A stretch of 64,000 nt of DNA from an uncultured Porphyromonadaceae bacterium (GCA_902461565.1 CABPYL010000014.1:1-64000); one strand, 5' to 3'; shown: positions 19,138 to 28,978, counted from the first letter of the stretch. Numbers and translations: made by a program. Notes: generated by a model not told the origin, from the letters alone.

Positions 19138-22100
19138 TTATTTCACCATAATTTTCTTTCCGGCAACTATGTAGAGGCCCTTGGCAAGACCATCGACGCG
19201 GACGGTTTCTCCGGCCCTGACGTCTGCCGTTGCCACTGTAATACCTGTTATCGCTGTAACAGCCACACGGCAGTCATACAGGCTGCTGATGCGGATTGTA
19301 CCGGGCGCGGGAGAATCCACCGCCAGACCTGACTCTGTTATACTCGGAAGGGCTATACCGCTGTCGTCAAATACGGGTATGCTCCTGAGCGAGCCGGAGT
19401 CTTTTGCATAAGCGCCGAAAGGCAGTGTCTCGGCATCCGGTACGAATCTGCTACCGGAAACACCGTTTTCCTCACCATTGACGTTGAGTGAAAGAATTCC
19501 CCTTTCTTCAACCGGCATAAATGTGGCGGTGAAGTCCCTGGATTTCCATGTAGTGGTGAGCGGCGCGGAGTCCTCGGTGCCTAATGTTACATCCGATGCC
19601 ATGAATAATATTCTTCCCGCGAGATTATAATAGTAGATATAATCCGGGTTATTTGGCATTGAGATGATATAAGGCATTCCTGCGATTATCCGCTCTGCCG
19701 GTTGCCAGTCGGAGCCTTCTGCTGCGGTATAGAGCCAGAATGGTCTTGGCGCCTCGTCCACTCCGGGCCATAGGCTGAACGGCATGATTTCCGTCCCGCT
19801 TTCATGGAACATTCTGTCCGGCGTGAAGGGCAGAGCTATTGTCTCCCATCCCTGGCATTTGCCCGGCACGGTTTCCTGTCCGAACAGCTTGCTGAATACC
19901 ACTTGCTTTGTTTCGATTGGCCTGTGGGCGTTGAAAGGATATCCCGCTTCAAGCGTTATCTCCTCTGCCTCGCCCTTGTCCGGGAACGCGCCGTCTATCG
20001 AACTGTATACTACGATATTGCGTGCGTCTTCAGGCGCGTTGGCACTATTGGTGGTCCAGAACAGAATATTGGGATTCCCGTTCTCGGAGATACGCCCTGC
20101 GGGCATATTGGCATCGCCGAGAGGCCACATCACGGTAGTAAGTCGCTGCATGCCTTTCAGCATTCCTGCCGGATACGCGGTCGAGCATATCGTCTCTATG
20201 CGGCTTTCGGCAAGCACACTGTCGCAATTTTCTGCGGTAATGAAATCGGGATTGAGCTGGAGGCTGGTGAGTTCTGAAAGAGTGGAGATAAACTGAAGGT
20301 CGGCTCTGGCAACTTCGCCCACTACCTCGAGACAGGTAGAATCCCAGCCGGCACCCCAATCTTCGAATGCTTCCTGCAGACGGTGGCCGTTCCTTGCGCC
20401 TGCTTTGCGTCCGGTGTTGAAGAAATCGATATCCATACCGGCGACATCGCTTCGGAAAGCATGGTCGGATATGACGACGGACATAGCCGTGCCGAAATCG
20501 GATACATCGTAATGCTGCACCGGTCCTCCGCCACTCACGATCTCGCCATTGAATAACAATATTCCGTCGGCGTATTCTTGCATCGGATCACCTCCGGAAA
20601 TCGCGGCATATACTGTGTGGCCGTCGAAATGCAGTTCCGGCCTTTCATGGAATATCAGCTCCATTCCCTCAGGCAGAGAGTTCAGCTTATCGGCGTCTTC
20701 TGTAAGGGATACAGCCGATACATAAGCCATTCCCGGGTAAACATCCATTGTATGCGGAGTTTCGATCTCGATGGTCTCCCCGTCAATTGTCAGTGCAACG
20801 CGGAGACTGTCGGGATGCTCTATAGTGATGACCCTTTCGCGGAAATCAGCCGTTATTGTCGGGGGCATTTCCTGGTGTTCGGCAATAACATATTCCACCA
20901 CCGGAGAATCAAAGTAATTGTCGAGAGTAGAATACGCTTTCACCGATCCGTAGTCCGGCAACACGATAGGTTCGGTATACAGTCGCGAGCTTACTTCCGG
21001 TTCAGTTCCGTCGGTGGTGTAGCGGCTCTCGCAACCGCTCATCGCTGGAACGATTACAAGTCTTTTTGCCTCATTAAGAGCGAATGTCGGAGCGGGCACG
21101 GTATGTTCCGCACGGATGTATACATAGCTCGTAACGGGCGAATCTTTCATGCCCTCCTTGCTTGCGTAGGCTTTCACTGTGCAGTCGTTCGCGGGCAGGA
21201 ACGGTCCGCTGTAGAGAATACTCGTCGCGGTCGGTTCGCTTCCGTCAATGGTGTACCTGATTTCGGCGTCCTCGGTGGCGCAGTAAATCGTGATTTTCCT
21301 GTCTTCGAAAGTGATTATGGGCGCGTCGCTTGTGAAAGTGTCCACCACATAGTTTGCCGTTGGGGAATCGAGATAGATAGCATGAGTGGTGTAGGCCTTC
21401 ACCGTGCAGTTGCGCGTAAGGATGATTGGCTCTGTATATAGGGTGGACGTTGCGTTAGGCTCCGTCCCGTCCATCGTGTAGCGTGTCTCGCCGTCGGCCA
21501 TCGCTGGCATGATTACCAGTTTGCCCTCGCCATCGAGTGTGAAGGTCGGGGCTGCCAGGGCATGTTCGGCACGGCGGTATACGTAGCTCGTTACAGGCGA
21601 GTCGTTCGTGCCCGTCTTGGTGGCATAAGCCTTTATGGTGCAGTCGTTCGCAGGGAGGAACGGCTCGGTGTAAAGCGTACTTGCCACGGTCGGGTCGCTT
21701 CCGTCGAGAGTGTACCTTATCAGTACATCTTCGGTAGCGCAAGTAATATTGATATTTTTGTTCTCGAAAGTGATAACGGGAGCCACAGCGGTGAAGGTAT
21801 TCACCTCATAACTTGCTGTCGGTGAGTCAAAGTAGTTGGAGTGCGAACTATAGGCTTTCACTGTGCAGTTTCGGGTCAATACGAGGGGAGCAGTGTACAC
21901 GTTGGAAGCCGAATCTGGCTCTGAGCCATCCATCGTGTATCGTATCTTACTGTCTCGTACAGATTCGGCTATTACCAATTTCCCCTCACCGTTCAGGCCG
22001 AAAGTCGGTGCCGGCAGGGTATGCTCGGCGCGGCGGTAGACGTAGCTTGTGGAAGGCGAATCGTTCATCCCCTCCTTGCTTGCGAAAGCCTTCACCGTGC

Positions 22101-25100
22101 AGTCGTTTGCGGGGAGGAACGGTGCCGTGTAGAGCGTGCTTTCCGCTGTCGGTTCTTTCTCGTCGAGAGTATATCTGATCACCGCACCCTCTATAGCGCA
22201 GGCAATCGTGATTTTTCTGTTCTCGAAAGTGATTTTCGGGGCATCGCTCGTGAAAGTGTCCACCACATAGTCTGCCACCGGAGAATCGAGCAGGCTTTTG
22301 TGGGTGCTGTAGGCCTTCACCGTGCAGTTCTGTGTCAGGGTGAGGGGAGCGGTGTACAGCGGAGAGCTTGCGTTGGGTTCGGTGCTGTCCATAGTGTACC
22401 GTATCTCCACGTCGGCCACCGCCGATGTGATTACCAGTTTGCCCTCGCCGTTCAGCGAGAATGTCGGCATCGGCAGCGTATGCTCCGCGCGGGTGAACAC
22501 GTAGTCCGTTACCTTCGAGTTGTTCATGCCCGCTTTGATTGCTATAGCCTTCACGGTGCAGTCGCCTGCGGGCAGGAACGGCGCCGTGTAGAGCGTGCTT
22601 TCCGCTGTCGGCTCTTTGCCGTCGAGGGTGTATCGTATCTCCGCCCCTTCGGTGGCGCAGGTGATCCTGATCATCTTGTTCTCGAAAGCGATTGCCGGAG
22701 CCTCGCTCGTGAATGTGTTCACCACATAGTCTGCCACCGGAGAATCGAGCAGGCTTGCGTTTGTGCTGTAGGCCTTCACCGTGCAGTTGCGGGTCAGGGC
22801 GATGGGTTCGGTGTACAGCGGTGAGCTTGCGTTGGGTTCGGTGCTGTTCAGGGTGTACCGTATCTCCACGTCGGCCACCGCCGATGTGATTACCAGTTTA
22901 CCCTCGCCGTTCAGCGAGAATGTCGGCATCGGCAGCGTATGCTCCGCGCGGGTGAACACGTAGTCCGTTACCTTCGAGTTGTTCATGCCCGCTTTGATTG
23001 CTATAGCCTTCACGGTGCAGTCGCCTGCGGGCAGGAACGGCGCCGTGTAGAGCGTGCTTTCCGCTGTCGGCTCTTTGCCGTCGAGGGTGTATCGTATCTC
23101 CGCCCCTTCGGTGGCGCAGGTGATCCTGATCATCTTGTTCTCGAAAGCGATTGCCGGAGCCTCGCTCATGAACGTGTTCACCACATAGTCTGCCACAGGA
23201 GAATCAAGCAGGCTTTTATGGGTGCTGTATGCCTTCACTGTGCAGTTGCGGGTCAGGGTGATGGGTTCGTTGTACAGCGGTGAGCTTGCGTTGGGTTCGG
23301 TGCTGTTCAGTGTGTACCGTATCTCCACGTCGGCCACCGCCGATGTGATTACCAGTTTGCCCTCGCCGTTCAGCGAGAATGTCGGCATCGGCAGCGTATG
23401 CTCCGCGCGGGTGAACACGTAGTCCGTTACCTTCGAGTTGTTCATGCCCGCTTTGATTGCTATAGCCTTCACGGTGCAGTCGCCTGCGGGCAGGAACGGC
23501 GCCGTGTAGAGCGTGCTTTCCGCTGTCGGCTCTTTGCCGTCGAGGGTGTATCGTATCTCCGCCCCTTCGGTGGCGCAGGTGATTTTGATTCTCTTGTTCT
23601 CGAAAGCGATTGCCGGTGCCTCGTTTGCGAACCCCGTTACCTCATAGTCTGCCACAGGAGAATCGAAGTAATTTATATGTACGGTATAGGCTTTCACCGT
23701 GCAGTTCTGCGTCAGGGTGATGGGACCCGAGTACTGCGTCGAGCTTTCTGTCGGTTCGTTTCCGTCAGTTGTGTAGTATGTCTTGCCGCCGCGTACGGGG
23801 GGCGTGATCACTAATTTCCCTTCGCCGTTGAGCGAGAATGTCGGTGCCGGCAGCGTATGCTCCGCGCGGCGGTAAACGTAGATGCTCACAGGTGAGTCCG
23901 TCAGTCCCTCTTTGCTCGCGTACGCCTTGATTCGGCAGTTCTCTTCGGGTACGAATGGTCCGGTGTAGACTTCGCTTTCCGCATTCGGCTCCGTGAAGTC
24001 CAGCGTATATCGGATTACGGCGCCCGGCGTTTCACTCGTTATCTTCACCATCTTGTTTTCGAAGGTGTAGACAGGTGCTTGTGTCTTGTATGCCGTTACA
24101 CGGTAACTTACCACGGGCGAGTCCTCCATTCCTTCCTTGTAGGCTATAGCCTTTACAAGCTGGTTACTGCCAACATATACCGGGCTGGTGTACACGGGGC
24201 TGGCAGCCGTTGGGTCTGTCTCGTCCAGAGTGTAGTGGATTGTACTGCCCTTCGTCTCGCACAGAATCTGTACATGCGTGTTGTCGTACATTCCCATACG
24301 GGGCCACGCCACCATATTCGCGCCCACAGAGCCGCCCGGATTCGGTGTTCCAGGCTCGCCGGGGTTGGAAGGATCGTAGTTGTATGTGAAATTGGCCGTC
24401 AGCGTCAGGTTACGGTTGGGCATGGTCAGATAAAAGTCCTTGTTCTCCGAAAACACCTCGCCGTTTTCGTCAGTCCAGTTTACGAACGTATAGTATTTGT
24501 TCACGTTCATACTTACATGTATGTTCTGCGTGCCGTCAAGATACTCTCCGGCGCCGTAGAGCGTGGCTGCGCCATCCATATTGGACAAAAGGTTCAGCTT
24601 GCGGTAGAAGTGCTGTTTCCCGGGTTCTCCCGGGCTGTCGGGATCGTATTTGAAGTTTGCCACCAGTGTATGGTCGCCTTTCGGGATGTTGTAGGCCAGA
24701 TGTGAGTCCGTCCCCACGATTGCACCGTCTCTTGTCCAGTTTGCAAAACGGTAGCCTTTGTGGGCGTAAACATAGAAGTTGTGGTTGGTCCCTACTTCGT
24801 ATGTCCCGTTGTAATTGCCTGAAAAGTAACCGGCGTCGGCGGGATTAGTAACAAATTCGATTTTCGATTCATTCTTGAATACCGGTGTCGAAGGCTCTGT
24901 GGGATTCGACGGGTCGTAGACGAAAGTTGCCGTTACCGTTACGTCCTTCGACGGCATCGTATAGTTGAACGATGTGGAGGTCGACAGCACATTGCCGTCC
25001 TCGTCTTTCCAGCCGGTGAACCGGTATCCGGTGTTCGGATAAACATTAAGATATACATTGCTGCCGAACGCGTGCGTTCCGCTCGAAGTCAGGTTGTAGC

Positions 25101-25242
25101 CGCCGTCCTGCGGGATGCAGCGCGTTGTCAGGGTGAAATAGACCCCCGGCTCCGGCGGATTCGTCGGATTGTAGTCGGCCTTTGCCGCCGCGCTTCCCGC
25201 GAGAAACGCAAGCAGCAAAAGCATTGTATTGAGTAACCTCAT
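19138..25242 (-). CDS. Giant secreted repeat protein (InlB-like plus 15 CHB_HEX_C-type repeats)
   Basis: A 2034-residue exported protein (signal peptide ending SAAAKA). Three divergent InlB/Bacterial_repeat modules come first (about 40-110, 125-200, 215-290), each with GYRF.GW-like turns (GYRFTGWKDEDGN, GYRFANWTRDGA). From about 310 to 1460 I count fifteen units of the chitobiase/hexosaminidase C-terminal type, with the repeated core xIRYTLDGxEPTAxSTLYTxP. A degenerate sixteenth (VALTIDGETI) may follow. Units alternate in two types, so the true period is 153 residues; three periods are near-identical in DNA (22259-23635). Residues ~1480-2034 are a unique region ending in a secretion-tag-like segment (GLAKGLYIVAGKKIMVK). 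No catalytic motif is visible, so a long fibrous adhesin or stalk is the best guess. Second gene of the surface operon. Confidence 0.85.
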   Translation of the reverse strand: MRLLNTMLLLLAFLAGSAAAKADYNPTNPPEPGVYFTLTTRCIPQDGGYNLTSSGTHAFGSNVYLNVYPNTGYRFTGWKDEDGNVLSTSTSFNYTMPSKDVTVTATFVYDPSNPTEPSTPVFKNESKIEFVTNPADAGYFSGNYNGTYEVGTNHNFYVYAHKGYRFANWTRDGAIVGTDSHLAYNIPKGDHTLVANFKYDPDSPGEPGKQHFYRKLNLLSNMDGAATLYGAGEYLDGTQNIHVSMNVNKYYTFVNWTDENGEVFSENKDFYLTMPNRNLTLTANFTYNYDPSNPGEPGTPNPGGSVGANMVAWPRMGMYDNTHVQILCETKGSTIHYTLDETDPTAASPVYTSPVYVGSNQLVKAIAYKEGMEDSPVVSYRVTAYKTQAPVYTFENKMVKITSETPGAVIRYTLDFTEPNAESEVYTGPFVPEENCRIKAYASKEGLTDSPVSIYVYRRAEHTLPAPTFSLNGEGKLVITPPVRGGKTYYTTDGNEPTESSTQYSGPITLTQNCTVKAYTVHINYFDSPVADYEVTGFANEAPAIAFENKRIKITCATEGAEIRYTLDGKEPTAESTLYTAPFLPAGDCTVKAIAIKAGMNNSKVTDYVFTRAEHTLPMPTFSLNGEGKLVITSAVADVEIRYTLNSTEPNASSPLYNEPITLTRNCTVKAYSTHKSLLDSPVADYVVNTFMSEAPAIAFENKMIRITCATEGAEIRYTLDGKEPTAESTLYTAPFLPAGDCTVKAIAIKAGMNNSKVTDYVFTRAEHTLPMPTFSLNGEGKLVITSAVADVEIRYTLNSTEPNASSPLYTEPIALTRNCTVKAYSTNASLLDSPVADYVVNTFTSEAPAIAFENKMIRITCATEGAEIRYTLDGKEPTAESTLYTAPFLPAGDCTVKAIAIKAGMNNSKVTDYVFTRAEHTLPMPTFSLNGEGKLVITSAVADVEIRYTMDSTEPNASSPLYTAPLTLTQNCTVKAYSTHKSLLDSPVADYVVDTFTSDAPKITFENRKITIACAIEGAVIRYTLDEKEPTAESTLYTAPFLPANDCTVKAFASKEGMNDSPSTSYVYRRAEHTLPAPTFGLNGEGKLVIAESVRDSKIRYTMDGSEPDSASNVYTAPLVLTRNCTVKAYSSHSNYFDSPTASYEVNTFTAVAPVITFENKNINITCATEDVLIRYTLDGSDPTVASTLYTEPFLPANDCTIKAYATKTGTNDSPVTSYVYRRAEHALAAPTFTLDGEGKLVIMPAMADGETRYTMDGTEPNATSTLYTEPIILTRNCTVKAYTTHAIYLDSPTANYVVDTFTSDAPIITFEDRKITIYCATEDAEIRYTIDGSEPTATSILYSGPFLPANDCTVKAYASKEGMKDSPVTSYVYIRAEHTVPAPTFALNEAKRLVIVPAMSGCESRYTTDGTEPEVSSRLYTEPIVLPDYGSVKAYSTLDNYFDSPVVEYVIAEHQEMPPTITADFRERVITIEHPDSLRVALTIDGETIEIETPHTMDVYPGMAYVSAVSLTEDADKLNSLPEGMELIFHERPELHFDGHTVYAAISGGDPMQEYADGILLFNGEIVSGGGPVQHYDVSDFGTAMSVVISDHAFRSDVAGMDIDFFNTGRKAGARNGHRLQEAFEDWGAGWDSTCLEVVGEVARADLQFISTLSELTSLQLNPDFITAENCDSVLAESRIETICSTAYPAGMLKGMQRLTTVMWPLGDANMPAGRISENGNPNILFWTTNSANAPEDARNIVVYSSIDGAFPDKGEAEEITLEAGYPFNAHRPIETKQVVFSKLFGQETVPGKCQGWETIALPFTPDRMFHESGTEIMPFSLWPGVDEAPRPFWLYTAAEGSDWQPAERIIAGMPYIISMPNNPDYIYYYNLAGRILFMASDVTLGTEDSAPLTTTWKSRDFTATFMPVEERGILSLNVNGEENGVSGSRFVPDAETLPFGAYAKDSGSLRSIPVFDDSGIALPSITESGLAVDSPAPGTIRISSLYDCRVAVTAITGITVATADVRAGETVRVDGLAKGLYIVAGKKIMVK
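22259..23635 (-). repeat. Three tandem 459-bp near-identical repeats inside the giant protein gene
   Basis: The landmark GCGGGTGAACAC ends at 22500, 22959 and 23418, a period of exactly 459 nt (153 codons). Blocks such as 22419-22665 and 22878-23124 differ by about one base, including at synonymous sites. Outer repeats in the same gene have drifted much further. Edges are approximate. Confidence 0.85.
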
Positions 25243-25264
25243 AATATATGGGGGTGATTGTTTT

Positions 25265-28200
25265 TTACTTCACGATAGTTTTCACGGTCTCGTCGTTAAC
25301 TTTCACGATATAGATGCCTGCGGCGGCGGGAATCTCTGCCGTGCCGCTTTCGGCCTTGAGGTTGGCGATCATTGTGCCGTCGGTTGCGTATACGGCCACC
25401 TTGGCGCCTGCGGGTGCGCTCACTGCTATATAGCCGGCGTTGCCGGTAACTTTCACGGGTGTTGCGTCAAGACTGCCCACTGTCGAGCTGCCGGGAGCGA
25501 AGCGGAGGGTGAAGCGCTTGTTGTCCGTTCCGGCCTTGGCGGCAGTGAAGTAGTAGTCGCCCATCGTCAGGTCGTGCTCTGTGCCGGTAACGGCGTCATA
25601 TATCCATGCGCGGCGGTCGGCGCGGAGTGCCGAGATGTGGTATGTCTTGCCGGCTTCGGGCAGATATACGCCGAGGGCCACGTTGCCGTCATCGTATGGG
25701 CGCTCGTTGATTGCCATCGGGTGGTTGTTGCCGCCGAAGGAGTACAGCTGTGCCACGCTGGCGTCCATGCTCATGAATTTTGATGCGTCGCATTTGGTCT
25801 CGTAGGCCATCTGTGCCTCTTCGTTGAGCACTATGCGGGTGTAGTCCTCGGCTTCATCGCTGCCGTCGCGGAACAGTTCCAGGTTCAGTTTGTGGCGGTT
25901 CGGGTTCACTGTGGCGGCGCGGCGCGGCGCGCGTGTGCGGTCGATTGTTGTATTGATCTGTCGGCCAACCAATGGCATAGTTGTTGTAAGGTCCGCATTG
26001 TCTTTCTGCACAAAGAACGGCTGCATCGGGCGGAGTACGAATGTATCGTCACCGCGGTCGCCGTCGTTCAGCGAGTATGCTCGGTATGTGCTGCCGTTCC
26101 ATACTGTGATCGGCGCCTGCATGTCTATATAATAGATGTCGTAGTAGCAGGGATAGGGATTGGCGACGAAGTTCCAGCCTGCATGTTCGGGTGTCTCGCA
26201 TGTGTTGTCGGCAAGAGGAAGGGTTACCTCGTTCGAGCCGAAGAACTTGTCATGCTCCGTAGTTGCTGCGGGCATGTATAGCCATCCGGCTGCCCTTGCC
26301 TGTATTATATAGCCTTCGCCCCTGTGGAGGGTGCCGTCGGCCGGAACATTTATCCAGTTGCCCGATGTTGCGTTTTCACTTGCGCGGCGTGCGCCGTCGT
26401 AGTAGCGTATCACCCACGAATCTGTAGCCGGGAAAGTGATATCGCTCATCTTCACGTCCGTTACGGGCGAGAAGAAATACCATGTGTTGCTGCTGGCTAC
26501 ATAGAAGCGGGTTTCAAGTTTGTTTGCCGTAACCTTATTACTCCTGCTAAGGAATGCCGCAGGTGCGGATTCATTGGTATTATACGTAAAGGTATCGAAA
26601 CCCTGTACAGCCAAGCTGTCCATAACGAGAGAGGCGCCCGTAATCATTTCAACGGAAGGCGTTCCGCGCATCACGTGGCTTTCGTCGAGCGTGAGCGAGC
26701 CGCGGATTGCCCAGTAATCGTTCACTGACGCTTCGTCGGAAACTTCTGCAGCCCTGAAATTGTACCAGTATGCGTCTGCTTTATATGCTGCATATGCGAA
26801 ATCAGGTACAAGCAATTTAACGGATGCTTTATTTACACCGTAGAATGGATCTTCACTTATGGACGGAGGAGTGGCGCATGGAAGAACTACCGTTTCCAGC
26901 GCGGTGCAATTACGGAAATAGCTGTCCATGTTCCAGCAGTGTGAGGAGAGCCTTACTTCTTTAAGGGATCTGCATTCATTTGCGAAACATTCGCCGAATG
27001 TGATGACTGACGCCGGTATATTAAGAGTTTCTATTGCAGTATAAGAAAACGCATATTTCCCAATTTTAGTTACGGTCTCGGGTATCTCGATGTTCCTGAT
27101 ATTATTGGCACCAGCAAAAGCTGACCTTTCTATAATAGTGGCTTTAGAGGGAATATTCACCTCTTCAAGTGAGTGGCAGTTGTATGCTATTAATGCTGGA
27201 ACTGATGTCAAATTATCAGATAAATGAAGTTTCTTTAGCGATCCACATTCATAAAACAAATTACTTTGGTCATAGGAATCCTCGCTCCAGGAATCACTGT
27301 ATCGTCCTATTTCCGTAACGGAATCAGGCATTATAAATTCTATTAATTTTGTCTGATAAAAAGTTTGGTAGTCTATATATGATAATTTTGAATCTTGTTC
27401 AAACGAGATAAATTGCAACGGAGTTTGATACCATGCACTAACTCCTATTCTTTCTACTGATGCAGGAATATTTATTTGGTAAAAATCCGTTCCTCGGAAA
27501 GCGTTATCGCCTATTTTTGTAAGGGTCTCGGGAAGCATTACTGTACTCAGATGTGAAAGTCCTCGCATACCCTCGTTCGGGATTTCAGTTATATTGGTAC
27601 CTGTGAAGTCGATTGCGGTGGCTCCGGTGAGCTGCTTTACGGTAGCCCAGTCATCTGCGTTCATAGCACCGTTTATCTTTACTAATTCTGCATCCTGAAG
27701 ATTCTTGTCGCCGAGAGCCTGAAGCATACGCACGCCGAGTTCTCCGGGATTATTGAGTGTTGCCTCATACCATGTCTGATCCAGACGCACATTACGGATT
27801 TCGGTTATATAATTACTGCTGCGGGATCCCTGCCAGTTCGCGAATTCAATAGTATGGGTGCCGGGATATAATACTACAGAACTATATTGCCAGTTCTCGG
27901 ATGCAAAGGTGTTGCGCAATACGCCGTCAATATATACTTTTGTATTATAATAATCAGAATAACCGCGATAATCTCTAATTTCAAAAGAGAAAAGCGAAGC
28001 CTTGTCTATAGTGAAAGTAGTCGAAATCTTGGACGATGCTTCGCCATCAATATAATTTGTGGTGGATCTGATATAGCCTGTCCCTGTAATCCACATATTG
28101 TCAGGGTCATTTTCGAAAGTGATAGGTAGCGACCCTTCTTTCAGACACGCAGTTTCCAGTTCCCTGCATTCCAAGACCTTCAGATCGCGGATGGCAGAGT

Positions 28201-28672
28201 TATATCTTTCGTCATCATAATTGGCTCGGGTCGATACTGAAACAAATTCAACTGTATGGCTTCCAACTGGTAACAAGAATCTAAATGATTCCCAATTATA
28301 ATAATAGTTGTGTGCTTTTTCTTCTCCATCTATTTTAATAGCAAGATAATCTTGGCCAGAGTAATAGTAATATCTCCACGCTGAGAATGTTATTTCAGTA
28401 GGGTATGATGATGTATATGTGAAACTTAATGTTGATGTGAAGTTCGAGTCGTCTTTCGACTCCGGAGTTTGTATGTAGTTTGCGCCATCTGGAATTCTCC
28501 ACGGATGTGCCGCATCGTTTGTCCATGTGGGAGGCAGGGAGCCTTCAACGAGGATTGCGGTGTTGATATCGTCGGATTCGAGTGCGGTGGCGGTAGATAT
28601 ACCGAATACCACAAGCAGCAGTATGGCAATAAAGCGATACTGTGCGCCATTGAAATGCAAAAAATGTTTCAT
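25265..28672 (-). CDS. Secreted BspA-like leucine-rich repeat protein
   Basis: 1135 residues from ATG 28672 (MKHFLHFNGAQ); an in-frame start 69 nt upstream is less likely because it would lead with a non-signal stretch. The signal peptide ends after STATALE. Two related N-terminal beta-sandwich domains (about 35-150 and 155-265), each built on a SLP.T...D...W opening and a PGTHTIEF/VGSHTVEF strand, are followed by BspA/LRR_5 repeats (about 300-580) with units such as ITEIPNEGMRGLSHLSTVML and VTKIGKYAFSYTAIETLNIP. The rest is a long beta-rich region and a C-terminal tag (KVAVYATDGTMIANLK, then AGIYIVKVNDETVKTIVK). BspA proteins are surface adhesins or host-interaction proteins. First gene of the surface operon; the promoter is at 28771-28801. 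Confidence 0.87.
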   Translation of the reverse strand: MKHFLHFNGAQYRFIAILLLVVFGISTATALESDDINTAILVEGSLPPTWTNDAAHPWRIPDGANYIQTPESKDDSNFTSTLSFTYTSSYPTEITFSAWRYYYYSGQDYLAIKIDGEEKAHNYYYNWESFRFLLPVGSHTVEFVSVSTRANYDDERYNSAIRDLKVLECRELETACLKEGSLPITFENDPDNMWITGTGYIRSTTNYIDGEASSKISTTFTIDKASLFSFEIRDYRGYSDYYNTKVYIDGVLRNTFASENWQYSSVVLYPGTHTIEFANWQGSRSSNYITEIRNVRLDQTWYEATLNNPGELGVRMLQALGDKNLQDAELVKINGAMNADDWATVKQLTGATAIDFTGTNITEIPNEGMRGLSHLSTVMLPETLTKIGDNAFRGTDFYQINIPASVERIGVSAWYQTPLQFISFEQDSKLSYIDYQTFYQTKLIEFIMPDSVTEIGRYSDSWSEDSYDQSNLFYECGSLKKLHLSDNLTSVPALIAYNCHSLEEVNIPSKATIIERSAFAGANNIRNIEIPETVTKIGKYAFSYTAIETLNIPASVITFGECFANECRSLKEVRLSSHCWNMDSYFRNCTALETVVLPCATPPSISEDPFYGVNKASVKLLVPDFAYAAYKADAYWYNFRAAEVSDEASVNDYWAIRGSLTLDESHVMRGTPSVEMITGASLVMDSLAVQGFDTFTYNTNESAPAAFLSRSNKVTANKLETRFYVASSNTWYFFSPVTDVKMSDITFPATDSWVIRYYDGARRASENATSGNWINVPADGTLHRGEGYIIQARAAGWLYMPAATTEHDKFFGSNEVTLPLADNTCETPEHAGWNFVANPYPCYYDIYYIDMQAPITVWNGSTYRAYSLNDGDRGDDTFVLRPMQPFFVQKDNADLTTTMPLVGRQINTTIDRTRAPRRAATVNPNRHKLNLELFRDGSDEAEDYTRIVLNEEAQMAYETKCDASKFMSMDASVAQLYSFGGNNHPMAINERPYDDGNVALGVYLPEAGKTYHISALRADRRAWIYDAVTGTEHDLTMGDYYFTAAKAGTDNKRFTLRFAPGSSTVGSLDATPVKVTGNAGYIAVSAPAGAKVAVYATDGTMIANLKAESGTAEIPAAAGIYIVKVNDETVKTIVK

Positions 28673-28770
28673 ATATGTGATAATGATTTGTAAGCGACTT
28701 ATTTTCCCCAAAAACATGAGGCTTGCCGCCTCTCGGTCCACGCCTGAACCTTAAAGCGGTCTTAAAAAGG

Positions 28771-28801
28771 CAAAATTAATGTAAATATTCTGATATTGCA
28801 A
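28771..28801 (-). promoter_or_regulatory. Promoter of the five-gene surface operon
   Basis: On the minus strand TTG (28801-28799), a 20-nt spacer and TAATTTTG (28778-28771). This gives a leader of about 90 nt before ATG 28672. Confidence 0.7.
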
Positions 28802-28824
28802 CATTTATGTTGTAAAACATAAAA

Positions 28825-28922
28825 ACGATAGAATATGAATTATTAACGCCGGACAACGGCATTTTTCAATTAACCATTCCCTTTTGCGTACATCTTTCCC
28901 GAGCGGGAAAAACGCCGGACAA
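28825..28922 (-). repeat. Copy B of the ~95-nt intergenic element
   Basis: Similar to 13445-13540 over its whole length, with 28880-28902 identical to 13501-13523. This copy also contains a 12-bp direct repeat AACGCCGGACAA (28845-28856 and 28911-28922) and the same hairpin core as copy A. It lies just upstream of the surface operon promoter on one side and the phage cassette promoter on the other. Confidence 0.6.
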
Positions 28923-28940
28923 ACGCAGAGGGCGCAGCGG

Positions 28941-28948
28941 TAACTTTG
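28941..28948 (+). promoter_or_regulatory. -7 element for the phage head cassette
   Basis: TAACTTTG is a perfect TAnnTTTG match, 30 nt before ATG 28979. No convincing TTTG at -33. Confidence 0.5.
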
Positions 28949-28978
28949 CATCGTCAACCAAAGAAAACAAACACAACA

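Larger units (their letters stand above)
28673..28978. other. Intergenic region between divergent surface operon and phage head cassette
   Basis: 306 nt without a gene. It holds the leader of the minus-strand operon (with a GAGGC/GCCTC hairpin near 28719-28735), the promoter at 28771-28801, copy B of the ~95-nt element (28825-28922) and the -7 element at 28941-28948 for the phage cassette. Confidence 0.7.

Noticed and set aside
22259..23635. Regular repeats taken as a possible CRISPR or satellite array
   Set aside because: Period 459 nt, in frame, encoding a known domain type; no spacers between short repeats.
20578..23814. Series of repeated plus-strand frames opposite the giant repeat gene
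   Set aside because: They repeat with the same 459-nt period as the coding strand and are simply its reverse reading.
28845..28922. 12-bp direct repeat as a phage attachment site
   Set aside because: Both copies are 66 nt apart on the same side of the cassette, not flanking it, and there is no integrase or matching tRNA end.
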